A DNA stretch of 64,000 bases from Corydoras sp. C115 (lineage: Eukaryota > Chordata > Actinopteri > Siluriformes > Callichthyidae), in assembly GCA_019802505.1 (NCBI GenBank), contig JAFMOC010000095.1, forward strand, positions 690,001 to 754,000. Direction: 5' to 3'. Shown here in pieces: positions 33,766-46,129 of this stretch. The position numbers and the translations under genes are program-made. Every line of letters starts with the position of its first letter. Position 1 is the first letter of the stretch. The notes below the pieces were generated by a model. The model had not been told where the DNA came from, searched no databases, and saw nothing but the letters and a program-made list of their open reading frames with translations.

Positions 33766-36700
33766 TGTTCAGCATTTTAGTGTCCTTTAAAATCCACTGG
33801 AATGTAATTTTATGTCTTTATAGAGACCTGTGAATAATTTATTGTCAGCCTGAAGTATCTGATGCCAAGTTGGGTTTTTTTCTACAGTCCCAACAAAACC
33901 AAATAATACACTTAGTGTTTCAAAGCTCTGCACTTTTATGATGGATGCCATTTAAACTTACATATAACTTTTATTTTAAGTTAATACAGTTCTATGTATT
34001 GGTTTGAAGCATATATCCTTCTAGCTAAGAACTGTATAAGAGCGAACACAAGAGTTAGTTTATTAAGCTACTTTTTATTTGACATGATACTCAGACAGCA
34101 TGATGCAGTGCTTGGGTCAGACTACCATCTTGACTACCTGAGGAGAAAAAAGAATGCCCAGTAGCAGCACCTGCTTTATTAAAAAGCCGCTTCCTTTTCT
34201 TGACATAACCCCTGCCAACCTCTGGTAGAATATAGATTACCAGCAGGCCATGCCTATAGGCCATGCAAACACATTTGTTCAAGTTTTTGTCGATTAACTA
34301 ATTCAGAAGTAGGCTTCATTATCTTAGCCTTCTTAATTAAGATCACAATGCAAATTCCTTCATTAATGGTGACATGGACAATTTCTCTTCAGGCTCCATG
34401 GGGACGTGATTATATGCAGGCCCCGTTGAGCAGGTTGCAAGGTGTCATCGCATATTCAAATGCCGTACTTGTTTAATTGCAATAAATGTAGCATGTCCGG
34501 AAAGGTAGAGGAGTTTTGAGGACTGGGGCTGGCACCCCTCCGCTCCCTCAGGCAGCTGTGTATGGGGCCCTGGCTGCTCCCTGGGGGCCCCTGAAGGACT
34601 GTGTTGTTGGACTCTTGTCTTCTATGGCAGCAGCCATAAACATGACAGGTTGTTTGGGCACCATCTGTTTAAAATGGCTGCCGCATGGTAACAGGGAGAT
34701 GAACTTGAGAGCTGCTTTGTGTCTGTCTGCGCACTAACAGTCTTGTCTCTACATCTCCGCAGGTGGATATTTGACGGGAGAGGCACAAATGTGTCCAGCC
34801 AATGGAACCTGGCGTCTGCTTACATGCCCGTCAACATTGTGGACTCCCACACACGAACACATGCACTTATGAATTTACAAACATGTAACAGAGACTGTAT
34901 TAGCAGTTCTCTACGACAGATCCATCTGATTCGCAGAGACATGTTGTCAGTTTCCGTAGAAAGGAATTACTCTCTAAATAAATCCCATATTTAGCAGTGA
35001 GATCAGGATAGTGCAGAACATGCATTTCTGGTAAATTTGTGTAAGCTTAAATGTATTTAGACATTGTTTTTAATCTTATTTATGTGCTTTGGTTTAAACT
35101 CTAAAATATATTCTATCCATTTGGGACTGTGGTTAAAATGTGAACCTTAATAAACTGCAGATAAGCTAAATATTTATGGTTTACCTGATGTTTTCTGAAT
35201 TTTACTTGTGCATTTAACATTGCATTTGATCCATTTTTTAATAATTCTTAATGACTTAGTAATATTTAGTAGCAGGTCTGTAACTATATATCCTTAGAAA
35301 TTTAGGCAGCCACCCAGAACCTGTGTTAAACACTGGAACAAATCTGTTACACTTATAACATCAAAGGTCATTTTTAAATATAAAATTATTTAAATTAACA
35401 TTTTATCAATGTGTGTTTATCATCAAAATAACTTTTTATTACAATTAAATGAAGATACACACTAATTTAGATAACATCAATTTGCTTTGCAAATTAAAAA
35501 ACTTCAATGACGTATTTAGCTTAATAAAGTCAATACAAATGCACGGATGTTATTTTTTTTTATCAACCGTTATTTCTTAGAATAATATTAGGACATTTAC
35601 ATGTTATACTTTTATGAAACTTTTATGACATCCCAATGATCTATTTTCAAATATAACAGTATTCACTCCAGCGGATAGTGATTTCAACAAAGATTTTAGA
35701 CGCAATTCTCAATTCACATTTTTTGTAAATTCCTTTAAAAAAGGTCAGACACTCATGTTGGATAAGATAATGTTGGTTCATAATCGATGCTATAGTTAAT
35801 TTAAAAATGTGTTTTATGGGGTTAAGGACATGTATGTTTCCAATTACAGAGCAAAGCAATTCTGTATGATTGGCAAAAATGTGTAGATATTATACATTAT
35901 ACAATCCAATTATATTTTTATACTATGCACCTGTGGCAATGGGACATAATAAATTCAGCCAGAATTCAATAATTAAAGAGTAGTCTCCCAATGCCCTTAT
36001 CCATATGTTTAGAAAGTCTGGGAAGGTGACACATAAGACAATTGCCGTGCCACACATTAATCCTATAGGTAACCATTTAGCTTAAATATTCACTTACAAA
36101 AAAAGGCATCCAGAATTAATAATGAACATATTGGATATAAATTATGCAGCCTTGAAAAGCTAATACACATTTACTGCTGCTGTTTTTGTATCACCCTTCA
36201 GTGTCAGAATTGTCATAAACAGAACTTTGGATAATGTCTTTTTGTTGAATATTCATGGCTTGACCTGTTTCAGAGTTGAGAATCCTTATTCATGGGTCAT
36301 GAATACTTAAGCTTTTCCCCCTTCAGATTAATTTCCTTATCTATCTGTGCTGAAGGGGACCATTACAGTTGTGCAGCTTTAATTAAGCAGTGGCTCTCGA
36401 TACAGAAGGCTCTACCATCTGGTTGTTGTCGTGTACACTGCAAACATAAGGGCACTGACAAAAATAAGACGAGCATTACAAAACCTAGCCAAAAAAACTC
36501 AAACTTCATATTAGAGATGCCAGCACAAATGTTGCTCAGAATGTCATATATTCCAACATGCAATAGCACATGCAACTGTCTGTCATGCAATAACATACAC
36601 AACTAATTTAGTAATGCTTTAAAGAAATAACTCGGGACATATTGCCTTATGACCACTTGCATTTGTTCCTCAATATCTGTTGTGTGACAGACCTTTCTAA

Positions 36701-37248
36701 AAGTGATGAAGAAGCTGTTGGTCTGACATGATTTAATAATTAAGCTGTTTTTTCATGTGATCTGTCGGAGGAGCTTGCAGGAAGATTTTCATTTCAGAAC
36801 CATTGTGCAGCTGTGGGAAATTGCAGCCAGCTTTTTAATACTGTATAAATTCAATTGTCCAGGGATATGTCAGTCCTAGTGAATTATAACTGTTTATATT
36901 TCTATATATGGTGAATACCTAAAAGCTATTAAACTATACTATGTCAAGTCATATGATATAATGAGCTGTTATCTTTGGATAGTGATTCATTTACGCAGAA
37001 TAAATGTAAATGCATGTTTGATGTGGAGGTTATCATGTAACACCATTATTTTAGATTTAAGCATGCAAATGTGAGATTAAATGTTGAGGGAGCAAAGGGG
37101 GAGTATCATCACATCAAAGACTCATTTTGCAAGCCAGGAATTTGAAAGGAAGTGTTGGAAAGACTTTGAAGGCGACTAATTTATCACACACAACCTAAAA
37201 CCAAAATAAGATAAGTCTTAATTTATGATCTATTTAGGCTTTTTAGTT
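33766..37248. other. No clear gene; single-copy DNA with possible regulatory patches
   Basis: Repeat-poor. At 34300-34500 there is TTAATTAA (34333), an octamer ATGCAAAT (34348) and TTTAATTGCAATAAA. At 36240-36420 there is CTTTAATTAAGCAG. A splice-acceptor-like site with a short sushi-like open stretch lies at 34741-34827 (see findings). Longer open frames (36292-36606, both strands) have no domain. Confidence 0.45.
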
Positions 37249-37251
37249 AAA

Positions 37252-37310
<59 letters not shown>

Positions 37311-37321
37311 TACTATTATTA

Positions 37322-37379
<58 letters not shown>

Positions 37380-37380
37380 C
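37249..37380. repeat. ATT microsatellite
   Basis: About 130 bp of ATT trinucleotides with a few ACT and ATC interruptions. It gives poly-Ile open frames on both strands that are not genes. Confidence 0.97.
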
Positions 37381-37666
37381 TCATCCTTCACTGGGCAGAT
37401 AAACCCAGGGCAGGGCACCAATCCCAACAAACTGCCTCACTCACACACACACACACACACACACACGGACACACTATATAGATGCAATTTGGAGCACTCA
37501 ATTAATCTTAAACTCATGTTTTTCAACTGTGGGAGGAAATTGGAGAACCCAAAGAAAACCAACACAGACATAGGGAGAATATTGAAACAATACCCAGATA
37601 GTAATTTGAGCCTGGATCCCCAACCCTGAAAGGTGGATATGCTAACCACTAAGCCTCCGTGCCTCC
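37381..37666 (-). mobile_element. V-SINE
   Basis: CACTGGGCAGATAAACCCAG, then a CA microsatellite (37440-37465) where the GTGTGTG stretch of the SINE lies, CTCATGTTTTTCAACTGTGG, and the head GATATGCTAACCACTAAGCC. Full length but diverged. Confidence 0.9.
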
Positions 37667-37777
37667 AGGATTAATATTTATATATTTAAATATGTGGTGT
37701 GGGTGTCTCTAGTGTAATAAGGTTTTTTTTTCTTTGTATTTTACATGTACGTTTAATTAACTTTCAAATTAGGCATT

Positions 37778-37834
37778 TAAACCTGGATCCCCAGTGATGA
37801 AATGTGAACGGGCTTACCACTACACCACCATGTC

Positions 37835-37836
<2 letters not shown>
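37778..37836 (-). mobile_element. V-SINE head fragment
   Basis: CCTGGATCCCCAGTGATGAA and CTTACCACTACACCACCATG are the reverse complement of the tRNA-like head. The rest is absent and an ATT run follows. Confidence 0.6.

Positions 37837-37867
<31 letters not shown>
37837..37867. repeat. ATT microsatellite
   Basis: A short ATT run immediately before a full V-SINE. It resumes at 38206 on the other side. Confidence 0.9.
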
Positions 37868-38205
37868 GGGCGGCACGGTGGCTTAGTGGTTAGCACATTT
37901 GCCTCTCAGCACTAGGGAAAAATCTCGGTTCGAATCCTAATCTGGATGGAGTTTCCATGTTCTCCCTGTGTCCGCGTGGGTTCTCTGGTTTCCTCCCACA
38001 GTCCAAAAACATGGATCAAGTCAATTGAATTCTCCAAAATTCCCCCATATAGAGTGTGTCTGTGTGAGTGAGTGCGTGCCTAGCGATGGATTGGCGCCCT
38101 GTCCTGGGTCTATCTGCCCGGCGCCCGAAACGTTCTCCCCTGGATGGGCATGGGGAACCCCACCACAACCCTACTAGAGGACAAAGCGGAAGATAATGGA
38201 TGGAT
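37868..38205 (+). mobile_element. Full-length V-SINE between ATT runs
   Basis: GGCGGCACGGTGGCTTAGTG head, GGTTCGAATCC B box, central domain and 3' half, tail GATAATGGATGGAT. ATT repeats flank it on both sides. Confidence 0.95.
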
Positions 38206-38222
38206 TATTATTATTATTATTA
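38206..38222. repeat. Short ATT run
   Basis: ATTATTATTATTATTATG between two V-SINEs in the same orientation. Confidence 0.85.
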
Positions 38223-38517
38223 TGGGCAGCACAGTGGCTTAGTTGTTAGTATGTTTGCCTCTCAATGCAGGAGATCTAGGATGGAATCCAAATCCCTATC
38301 CCCATGTCCATATGGGTTTCACCCACAGTCTAAAAACTTGCAATCAAGGTAAATTGACTGCTGTGTGTGTGAGTGAGTGCCTAGCAATAAATGTATCTAC
38401 TAAATATATGGGTGTATCTACCCAGCGTCCAAAACATTCTTCCCTAGATATGCATGGGGAACACCCCCCTCCCCCCACATGACACTGGTAGAGGATCAAG
38501 TAAAATATAATGAAGGG
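38223..38517 (+). mobile_element. V-SINE, decayed, between ATT runs
   Basis: GGGCAGCACAGTGGCTTAGT head, a reduced central domain (CACCCACAGTCTAAAAACTT), GTGAGTGAGTGCCTAGCAA, and a 3' half with GATATGCATGGGGAACACCC. Confidence 0.9.
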
Positions 38518-38519
38518 AT

Positions 38520-38538
38520 TATAATAATAATAATAATA

Positions 38539-38612
<74 letters not shown>
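38520..38612. repeat. AAT/ATT microsatellite
   Basis: Begins ATAATAATA and switches to ATTATTATT, about 90 bp. Confidence 0.97.
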
Positions 38613-38613
<1 letters not shown>

Positions 38614-38685
38614 TTGCTCTTCTGTGTGGATATAACTGCATTAGGAGTACCGATGGTCCGAATGTCAATATATAAGAGGTATGTC

Positions 38686-39306
38686 GGTAACACTTTCTAT
38701 AAATCCGGTATTCGTAATGCATTACAAGTGCATTTACAAGGCTTTACAAAGTATTCATTAATACCTTATACCTTATAACAATTTGACATGAGGCTTTATA
38801 ACACAAGGTGAAGTAACGCATGATAATAAGAACTTATTTAATCATTTGATTTTTTTAATGTTTAGATTTGATTAGATTAGTCAAGTTCAGGGCCAATGAA
38901 ATGTAGTCTCTCTCAAGATGACCAGATGTTTACACTTTACATAAGTCATTATGTACTACCATATACTTTACTTTATGCCTGTAAAGAGAGCTTATAAGCT
39001 CATATAAACAGTTATAAACACATAAAAAACATTTTTAGGTAAAGCATCCGTTTAACAAAAACGTTGTTATGCTTTATGTCACTGGTCTCTATAATAAGTT
39101 GATGAACGGTTAAAATACATCATTTATAATACGTTAAGCCACTTTGTGTTATAAAGCCGCATGTTCTTATAACACTTTATGTGTGGTTATGTACATATAT
39201 TGACATTAACAAAGGCATAGGACAAGTATTATGATGCAAAAGCTTTATAAATGTGTTAATTATGCATTATGAATGCCGGATTTTAGGTTACCAGATAAGT
39301 GTTACC
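38686..39306. mobile_element. Element family D (copy 2)
   Basis: GGTAACACTTTCTATAAATC at the left and AGTGTTACC at the right, with inner inverted ends (TCCGGTATTCGTAATGCATT; ATGCATTATGAATGCCGGA). Flanks GGTATGTC and AGTATTTC agree at six of eight positions, consistent with a decayed 8-bp duplication. No coding sequence. Confidence 0.75.
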
Positions 39307-39314
39307 AGTATTTC

Positions 39315-40669
39315 TATGTACTTTTGTGCATATAATATATTACACAAAATAATGAATCCACACTTACACATTTCACTGTTCTTTCAAAAGCAGACACATA
39401 TTAAGACTTCCAATCTACTAAAATTAAAAGGCACCAAATGTTCTGCACCAAGACTAGAGCATGAAGAAGGAGGGTCATACACAGTGCAGTTCTGCTGCTT
39501 AAACATGGGTGGATACACTTCAGACTTTATTAAGTGGGATTAAACTAATGAAGTCTTTATGTGATCCAGGGTCATAAATCAAATGTAGAGATGCCACTTT
39601 TATCTGTGCTTACTCTCTCTGTGTGATCCTTGTTGTTGGATTCCCTAGTGAAGTGCATGCATAAAAGTGAAAGTCGGGCTAATCAATACCAGCCAGCCTG
39701 TTTCCCATGCATCCCTTCAAAAGCCCAGAATTTAGATAGTGTTATAGATAACACTGCACTTAAAACAAGGAGATTTATTTTAGGAAGAAAGAGGAGGCCA
39801 GAGCTTAATTTATGCTTACTGGTTGTGTAGATTGTGTAGATACATATAGGTCTTCAATCATAAATACATGTACATATTTTTCCAGCTCTTAGCATGACGT
39901 TGCCCCAGAAAAGAAAGTGGGTAAAAATATGTGGTAATGTGCATGAGGCTGTGTTACAGCCTGAATAAGCTATAGCCCAGAGGCATTATATTAGAAAATC
40001 ATAACCTATAACACATCTAAAGACTACTGCAGCTTCTCTTGAGAAAATATCTTACTTCCTCCCAGAGCGATGCTGGCCTGTGACGGCTTCATTGCTATGC
40101 TTCTTCTCTGTGTGTTTGTGTTTGCTCGGCTGCAGTAATAAGATGTGAATAGTTTAGCCCACACTGTGTTCAGCTTCAGCTTTCTCATTCTAATTTCCTC
40201 CATGCGTAATGTGGACTCCTGCATCCTTCCGCTTTCAGAAAAAAAAGGGGAGGGGGGTGCTTACTAGGGGCTAAATTCTCCCCCACAGGCCTCTGCAACA
40301 TAGTCACAGTTCCTCACTTCATTTCTTTTGCCAATCAGGCACATAGCAACACCTCGCGAAACAAAAGTGCTCATCCCTCCCCCATGTTACTTGCTTTCAC
40401 ACTTGCTCAAAAGCACGTTTTGCTCAATGAAGGAACCACAAAACCGTGGTTCCTTATTTCAAAAAGTAACTGTCAGAACTTACATTAATTGATTTCTCAG
40501 GTGTTCTCAAAGCTTGATTAATCAGCTGTGTGGCAATGTGTCAGGACTTAGCAAATCCTACAGTTCTGTGTTGTAGTAGGCGCTCCAATTTTGACAACAT
40601 CAGGCCTACGTTTCCTAAAGCTGTAGCAGCGGAACTGGAGGCCTGGACTTTGGAAAAAAGAAAAAAAGG

Positions 40670-40701
<32 letters not shown>

Positions 40702-41663
40702 AACTTCAGTTTGTCTTGTGACCATGTTCATATACAGTAAATCGAACTGATTGCCATTATTATGTGTTTTTAAAGTGGCATGTTGTTCTTTATAAACACT
40801 GGTTATTATTTAGATTTTTATTATAGTTTCTTTTAGAGAAACGGTGGCATGATTGTGCAATAGCACGGGCTGATGTCTTAATTTATACCTCCATCACTCA
40901 TGTAGGGACAGCAGGTTAATTTTTCTCTCGCAGTTGGGATGAATTTATTGTTTTTAGTAGTTCTGTATTAGCTTGACATATACTTTTTATATTTAAAAAC
41001 ATTGTAAATGCATACATTTTTGATAAAATAAACAATTGCAAACAAGAAGCATTTATTAGGTTTGTTTTAATAGCGCTGCCCTCCCATAATATCCACCAGT
41101 GACATGAAGCTTACACAGTCGTGGCCTGGCACCTCTTCACTGCTGCAGGTGAGCCAGAAGAAAATCTTAAGCGGCATGCCCGGTTCATCTCTGGCCGTTC
41201 TGGGCAGAGTTAGATCCGTCTCCCTTGACCTTGCTGTCAAGTCCACAGCCAGACGATCTGACGGGCCCGGCCGACTCAGGCTTGTCTGTCAGGAGGGCAT
41301 CAGTGCAGTGGAAATGGTTCATTTGATCCTCTGACACTGGATGGCGCATGCTGGCGAGCAAAAAAAACAGGGTTGAACCCCACCATCTGACTAGTGGGCT
41401 CTGGGCAACATGGGGAGTAGTGATAAAGCGAGAGGGAGACAAAGAGCAAGTGAGCTTATGTGAAGGACATGGAGCTCATTTTAAAGCCAGAGTAGCACAG
41501 CTGTGCATCAACTCTCCAAGAGTGGCCAAGAGTGGCCTAATTAAAATGGATGGCGAGAAGGTGCAAAGCCAAGTTGGCAGGATATAACAAAATAAAAAAT
41601 TTGTTCAAATTAATTTGATTGTTTACACACCTATGCATATTTTAAAACTTCTATGAAATATAA
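39315..41663. other. No gene seen
   Basis: A poly-A run lies at 40670-40700 after GGACTTTGGAAAAAAG. At 41085-41360 the DNA is GC-richer and includes a donor-like CTGCAGGTGAGCC at 41144, but no exon could be supported. Confidence 0.5.
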
Positions 41664-41800
41664 TAAAGCAATAAGGCACAGGAAAAAGTGTTGTTAGGCC
41701 TGATGAGTAGTGGAGTGCAGTTACAGCTATTTCCTATTGTGTTTTATTCACAATAATACACAACCTCGAGTACCTTACTGCGTTTATAAAAAAGTTTATA
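41664..41800. repeat. P palindrome module (copy 6)
   Basis: AAAGCAATAAGGCACAGG at the left and TTATTCACAATAATACACAA CCTCGAG at the right. A matching Q arm lies at 42870. Confidence 0.65.
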
Positions 41801-42289
41801 AACACAGCATAATAAAAACAAGGTTTGAAAAACAGTGAAAAATAAAGATATAGCCATCTAAACAAGAATAAAAAAACGATTTTAAATATAACTTTTTTTT
41901 TTTAATTAAAGCAAGGTAGTAGAGTATTTGCAATTGCAAATAGATAATAGATAATAGATAATAGAAATAGTCTAGATTCCTCGGAAGGAAGGAGCTACGA
42001 TATCTTTCCTTGGAGCATCGGGAGAAAAGTAGCCTGTAAATGAAGTTGTCAACGAAGTTGCTTCCCAGCATTACCACAAAACCAGGACAGAGCTCACCGA
42101 TGGCGCTAGAAGATGGCTAAGGCAACCACAGAGTCATAGGAGTCCAGAAGGAACCTGTGTATTCCAAAGGACTGGAGCTTCCTTAAAAGATAAAGTTCTT
42201 GTATAGTGTTTGTGTGTAATCTGTCCAGTACAGTTTATTGTTTAGTAGAACACTCAGGTACTTGTAGTCAATCAATCACTGTGTCAATC

Positions 42290-42740
42290 AAACTCTGGTT
42301 ATTACTTAATTACTGTGCTTTATTAGCTCTAAATTCTTTTCTTGTTTGTTACTCTTGAGGTGTGGTCAGCTCTTCATCCATGGCTCTGCGAAAGCACTGT
42401 GGCTATGACAATTACTGGATGGAACCTGGATTTATGTATGACTAGCAGTCCTGCAGAACGCCCTCTATAAACTTATATAGTTTTCCAATTGTTAAATATG
42501 GACACCTAATCCTCATTGAGCGGCCAGGCAGCATAAACAGTGCAGCACAGCCACGTACATGATGAGACCCCCACTGAGCTTTGGTCCTCCCAAGGTTTCT
42601 TTTTTACAAAAAATTGAGTTTTTTTTTTCTTGCCACTATCGCTCGGCTTGCTTTTTGGGGGTTTCAGGCTTTGAACACTGTATAGCTGCTTTATGACAAT
42701 GTAAAAAGTGATATATAAATAAACTACTAGAACCTGAACT
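42290..42740 (+). repeat. Dispersed repeat family C (copy 2)
   Basis: Reverse complement of the repeat at 10022-10690. It includes AGCTCTTCATCCATGGCTCT, CAATTACTGGATGGA, GAGCGGCCAGGCAGCATAAA and GCTGCTTTATGACAATGTAA. It lies between a P module and a Q arm of the fold-back family. Confidence 0.65.
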
Positions 42741-42869
42741 TAAACTAGTTATTAACTAGTTTATTACCATTGTTATCTGTTCAAGTGAGATGAACGGTCT
42801 ACCGAAAATTTTCTGATGTTAATATGCAGAGCCGTTTATATTAATATATACTTCAATTTATAGTATATA

Positions 42870-43012
42870 ATTTCAAATAATGTATTTCATATCACACATT
42901 GATATGAATGTGAAGCAGTCAGAGGTGTGTATTCTTGTCAGTAATGACTGGACAAATGGCTCAGCCAATCAGTTTTAAGGACCAGAACTACCGGTTTTAC
43001 AAAAAAAAATAA
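42870..43012 (-). mobile_element. Fold-back element, Q arm (copy 6)
   Basis: AATAATGTATTTCATATCAC, GAATGTGAAGCAGTCAGAGG, ATGGCTCAGCCAATCAG and AACTACCGGTTTTAC. Confidence 0.7.
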
Positions 43013-43028
43013 TTTTCTTCCTTGCCGC

Positions 43029-43062
43029 AACATTTACATTTACATTTGGTCATTTAGCAGAG
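43029..43062 (-). mobile_element. L2 tail fragment
   Basis: CATTTACATTTACATTTGGT CATTTAGCAGAG only; cut off where transposase debris begins. Confidence 0.6.
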
Positions 43063-43084
43063 CAAGTCCATATAGTTATTGTTG

Positions 43085-43335
43085 ATTGACTAATCTGCAC
43101 CGATTCCCAACCTCAACTTCATCAAACACCTTTTGGGGTAAACCAAAATGAAAACTGTAGGCCAAACCCTCTGGCCACAAATGGGCAAAGATTCTTACAG
43201 AAACCCTCCAATACCTTGTAAGATAAAATTCCAGGTGAGTGCAAATAGTTACGAACAAAACCACACCAACCTAGAATGAGATCTTATCAAATTTCTTGAG
43301 CGGGTGTCCCAATACTTTTCTTCATTAGGGCCAGT
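43085..43335 (+). pseudogene. Tc1/mariner-type transposase C-terminal debris
   Basis: CTCAACTTCATCAAACACCT TTTGGGG, GGCCAAACCCTCTGGCC, then GAATGAGATCTTATCAA and GGTGTCCCAATACTTTT follow the 3' coding part and 3' end of a transposase family that is very common in fish. Translation in the best frame gives fragments such as FPTSTSSNTFWG with stops between them, so the gene is dead. No complete catalytic triad is present. The class is inferred from this recognisable 3' segment and not from a search. Confidence 0.55.
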
Positions 43336-45640
43336 GTCTAGCACTTTGGCTATTATTGTGAGTATTTTCTAATCGCTGTGATAAAAACCAGGTCCCTGAT
43401 GCCTTTTTATAAATTTAATTTTCGTTAATGTCTTCATTCATGTAAGACTTTTTAATCTAATGGAACAATGTTATAATTGCCCACTGCTTATAAAGTTGCA
43501 TATTATTTGCTTGTGACAGTTGTCCTGTTTCCAGTCAGGGTTTTTTTGTTTTGGTTTTTATTTGCTTTCAGATTAAATCCTAATTAGCATTAATTTTTTA
43601 ACGCACCCTGTTACACATCTGGCATTGTTGCAGACCCCAATTATCATCTTGAGAGTTCATGCACATTAACTGAATGGTAGTGGAAACCTTGTATGTTAAT
43701 ATTGAATCCCTCTGCCACAATTTAAATAGGGTTCAGCATTTATATGCTGTTAATTTGACCCTTGATACCAGTGCCCAATCAAATCTGCAACCAAAGCACT
43801 TAGCCTATGGTAAGGATTAATGATGGCCATCTAAAACAATTTGGAACTTAATCGGTTTAACTGAGGAGGGTAAATTTAATATGATAATTGATCTACTCAT
43901 GCTGCAGTCTCATGGTGGGAATCGAATGCAAATGGGCAACCTTTATCAAGCATCTGGACTGCTGCTGAGCTAATGGTGGGATCCATTTTCATTAGAGACC
44001 TTTGGGTACCTTGGAGTTTATGGGCCAAGTTCTCTTTATAGGTTGTGAAGTGAACCCATTTGATCACACCCTGAGCCTGGAGTTGCTGTCTGCGTTTTCA
44101 CAACGCTGCCTTCTCTGATACAAAGTCAAGACACAATTGAGTGGTTAGAATGCTTGATGAGATGAGAGAAGCTAGTGCATTTGATGCAACAAAGAAAGTC
44201 CCAGTAGACTTGTCATTGCTGTAGTATAACATAAGTTATGCAGTTCAGAAAATAGTTGTTTAATTGGTTCGTTTAATTTGCAGGAAATAAGGTCTGTGTC
44301 TCAGCCTCCCCTTTTATGAAGGGGCCACTGCAGCCGACATGCTACCCTGCCATTTAATGGTCCAGACACTTGCTTGCTTCTTTAAAAGTGTGATTTTCTT
44401 TAAATGGACCATTAGCAAAGACTTCGCCACTTCAATAGTATTAGTCACTTCAGGGAGGAAATTTATTAACACCATGCCACATGCTTTTTTGTAAAACACT
44501 GGCATTCTTGGTTGTTTATTGCAAGGGTCAGGTAAAAAACAATTCTAAAATTCATACATATACAGTAAATTCAGATTCAGATCTCAACGCGCCAACGATG
44601 GGAATACTGCTTATATCTTCGTCTGTTCTCAGTAATGCAGATGTCCTTGAGCTTTTGCTGAAATGAGACAATGCACTTTAAGGCCAACAATGGCGCTTTC
44701 TTTATGGCTGTGGTGCTTCTCTAATTCCTTTGAGTCAGCCCATGCAAAGCAGGTGGCTAACTGTGCTCGCAACTCTTTTAAGTCTGGCTGGCTATAGCAT
44801 CCCCTCTCTACATGGGAGAGCCATCTCAGACGCTCACCAAAGTCTCTAATGGTGTTAGAACTCCTTGGTGCTATTCAGCACCGGATTAAATAGCACGTTT
44901 TCATTTGGGATTTTCTCCTGTTGTTAGCTATGGTGCCAAATTGTCACTTTGTTATTTTGTTTGTCTTTGCTGGGGATCAGTACTGAAGCGTTACCCTCCA
45001 ACTTTTTCTTTGAAATGGGATGACTCAGTGACCTGCAGTCCAGTCTCTCTACTTGAAGTGTATCTACCTTAATGAAGTATGTTAAATATATATAAATATA
45101 AATATATATGTGGTTACAGGGTAGTTGATAAATAATATCCATCCAATTACAACACAGTAAATTTATTGATTTACCCACATCATCTCATTTCCCTGCGAAT
45201 TCATATCTAATTGAAGCAAATAATATTTGCATATACGGAATACTTGTGTGCATGCCTGTGTGTGCTCATCAATTATTGGGGATTTTGCCAAGTTAATTAA
45301 GTGCACCTGAGATCCCAAGGCAAGGTGAGGTATGTAAGCAGTCAGTGTGTCTGAGGAGAAATATCATTTGTGTGAAATTAATGGTAAATTCCCCTGGTCC
45401 AGCTGTGTGCCACTGTGATGGTCACCTGCAACTCATTTTCCTCATAGGCCATACAAGAGTTAATGATCAATGAATAAATTCATATCTAATGAAGGAGACT
45501 GCAGTCAGAAAATCCACACACAATTGTCATTCAGGAAAACCAAATTTGTTCCCCCTTTTTGTCTCCTTTTTGTGTTGTAACTAAACACAAGAACTTTTGC
45601 CTGAAAAAAAATCAATAAAAAACAAAAACTTATACGAAAT
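43336..45640. other. No gene seen; single-copy DNA, possibly regulatory
   Basis: Repeat-free for about 2.3 kb. At 43560-44060 there are many homeodomain-type ATTA/TAAT sites and an octamer ATGCAAAT (43926). A CCATTTAATGGTCC...GGACCATTAG pair lies at 44350-44415. No open frame with recognisable protein. Confidence 0.4.
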
Positions 45641-45641
45641 T

Positions 45642-45936
45642 GTTGGCACGGTGGCTTAATGGTATCTGGGTGGGGTTCTCCCCATGTCCACATGGGTTTA
45701 TGGGTTTTCTCCGGGTTATCCGGTTTCCTTACACAGTTCAAAAACATGGATTCAAGGTAAATTGGCAGGTCCAAAATTGCCCCATATAGTTTATGTTTGT
45801 GTCTGTGTGTCTGTGTGAGTGAGTGTGCCAGGCAATAGATTGGCACCCAGTCCCGGGTGTTTCTGCCCAACACCTGAAACATTCTCCCCTGGATGAACAT
45901 GGGGAACCTCACCCCCATAATTCTAGTATAGGATGC
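45642..45936 (+). mobile_element. V-SINE
   Basis: GGCACGGTGGCTTAATGG head joined early to the central domain (part of the head, including the B box, is deleted), TCCGGTTTCCTTACACAGTT, and a 3' half with GGATGAACATGGGGAACCTC. The tail ends TAGTATAGGATGC. Confidence 0.9.
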
Positions 45937-46129
45937 TCCCTTCAGGTTAAAGAGAACAAAAAATATTGTGCATTTTATCTTATTGCAATAAACCTTTTTT
46001 ATTTCAATGCCTCTTTTATTATTATGCACAAGTTTGTAAACAAAAGCATCATTAAATATTGTTTTAAGTGTCTTTACTTAAGATATTGTTACTTTTACAA
46101 AAATGGCCTGTGGCCATTCATAAAAATTT

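Noticed and set aside
37225..37629. Poly-Ile open frames, here and at 38479-38778
   Set aside because: Translations of ATT microsatellites running into V-SINE sequence.
40640..40705. Processed pseudogene suggested by a poly-A run
   Set aside because: The sequence before the A run has no recognisable coding content and no target duplication was found.
41104..41150. Possible exon ending in a CTGCAG/GTGAGC donor
   Set aside because: A good donor alone, with a 15-codon frame and no acceptor or domain, is expected by chance in 64 kb.
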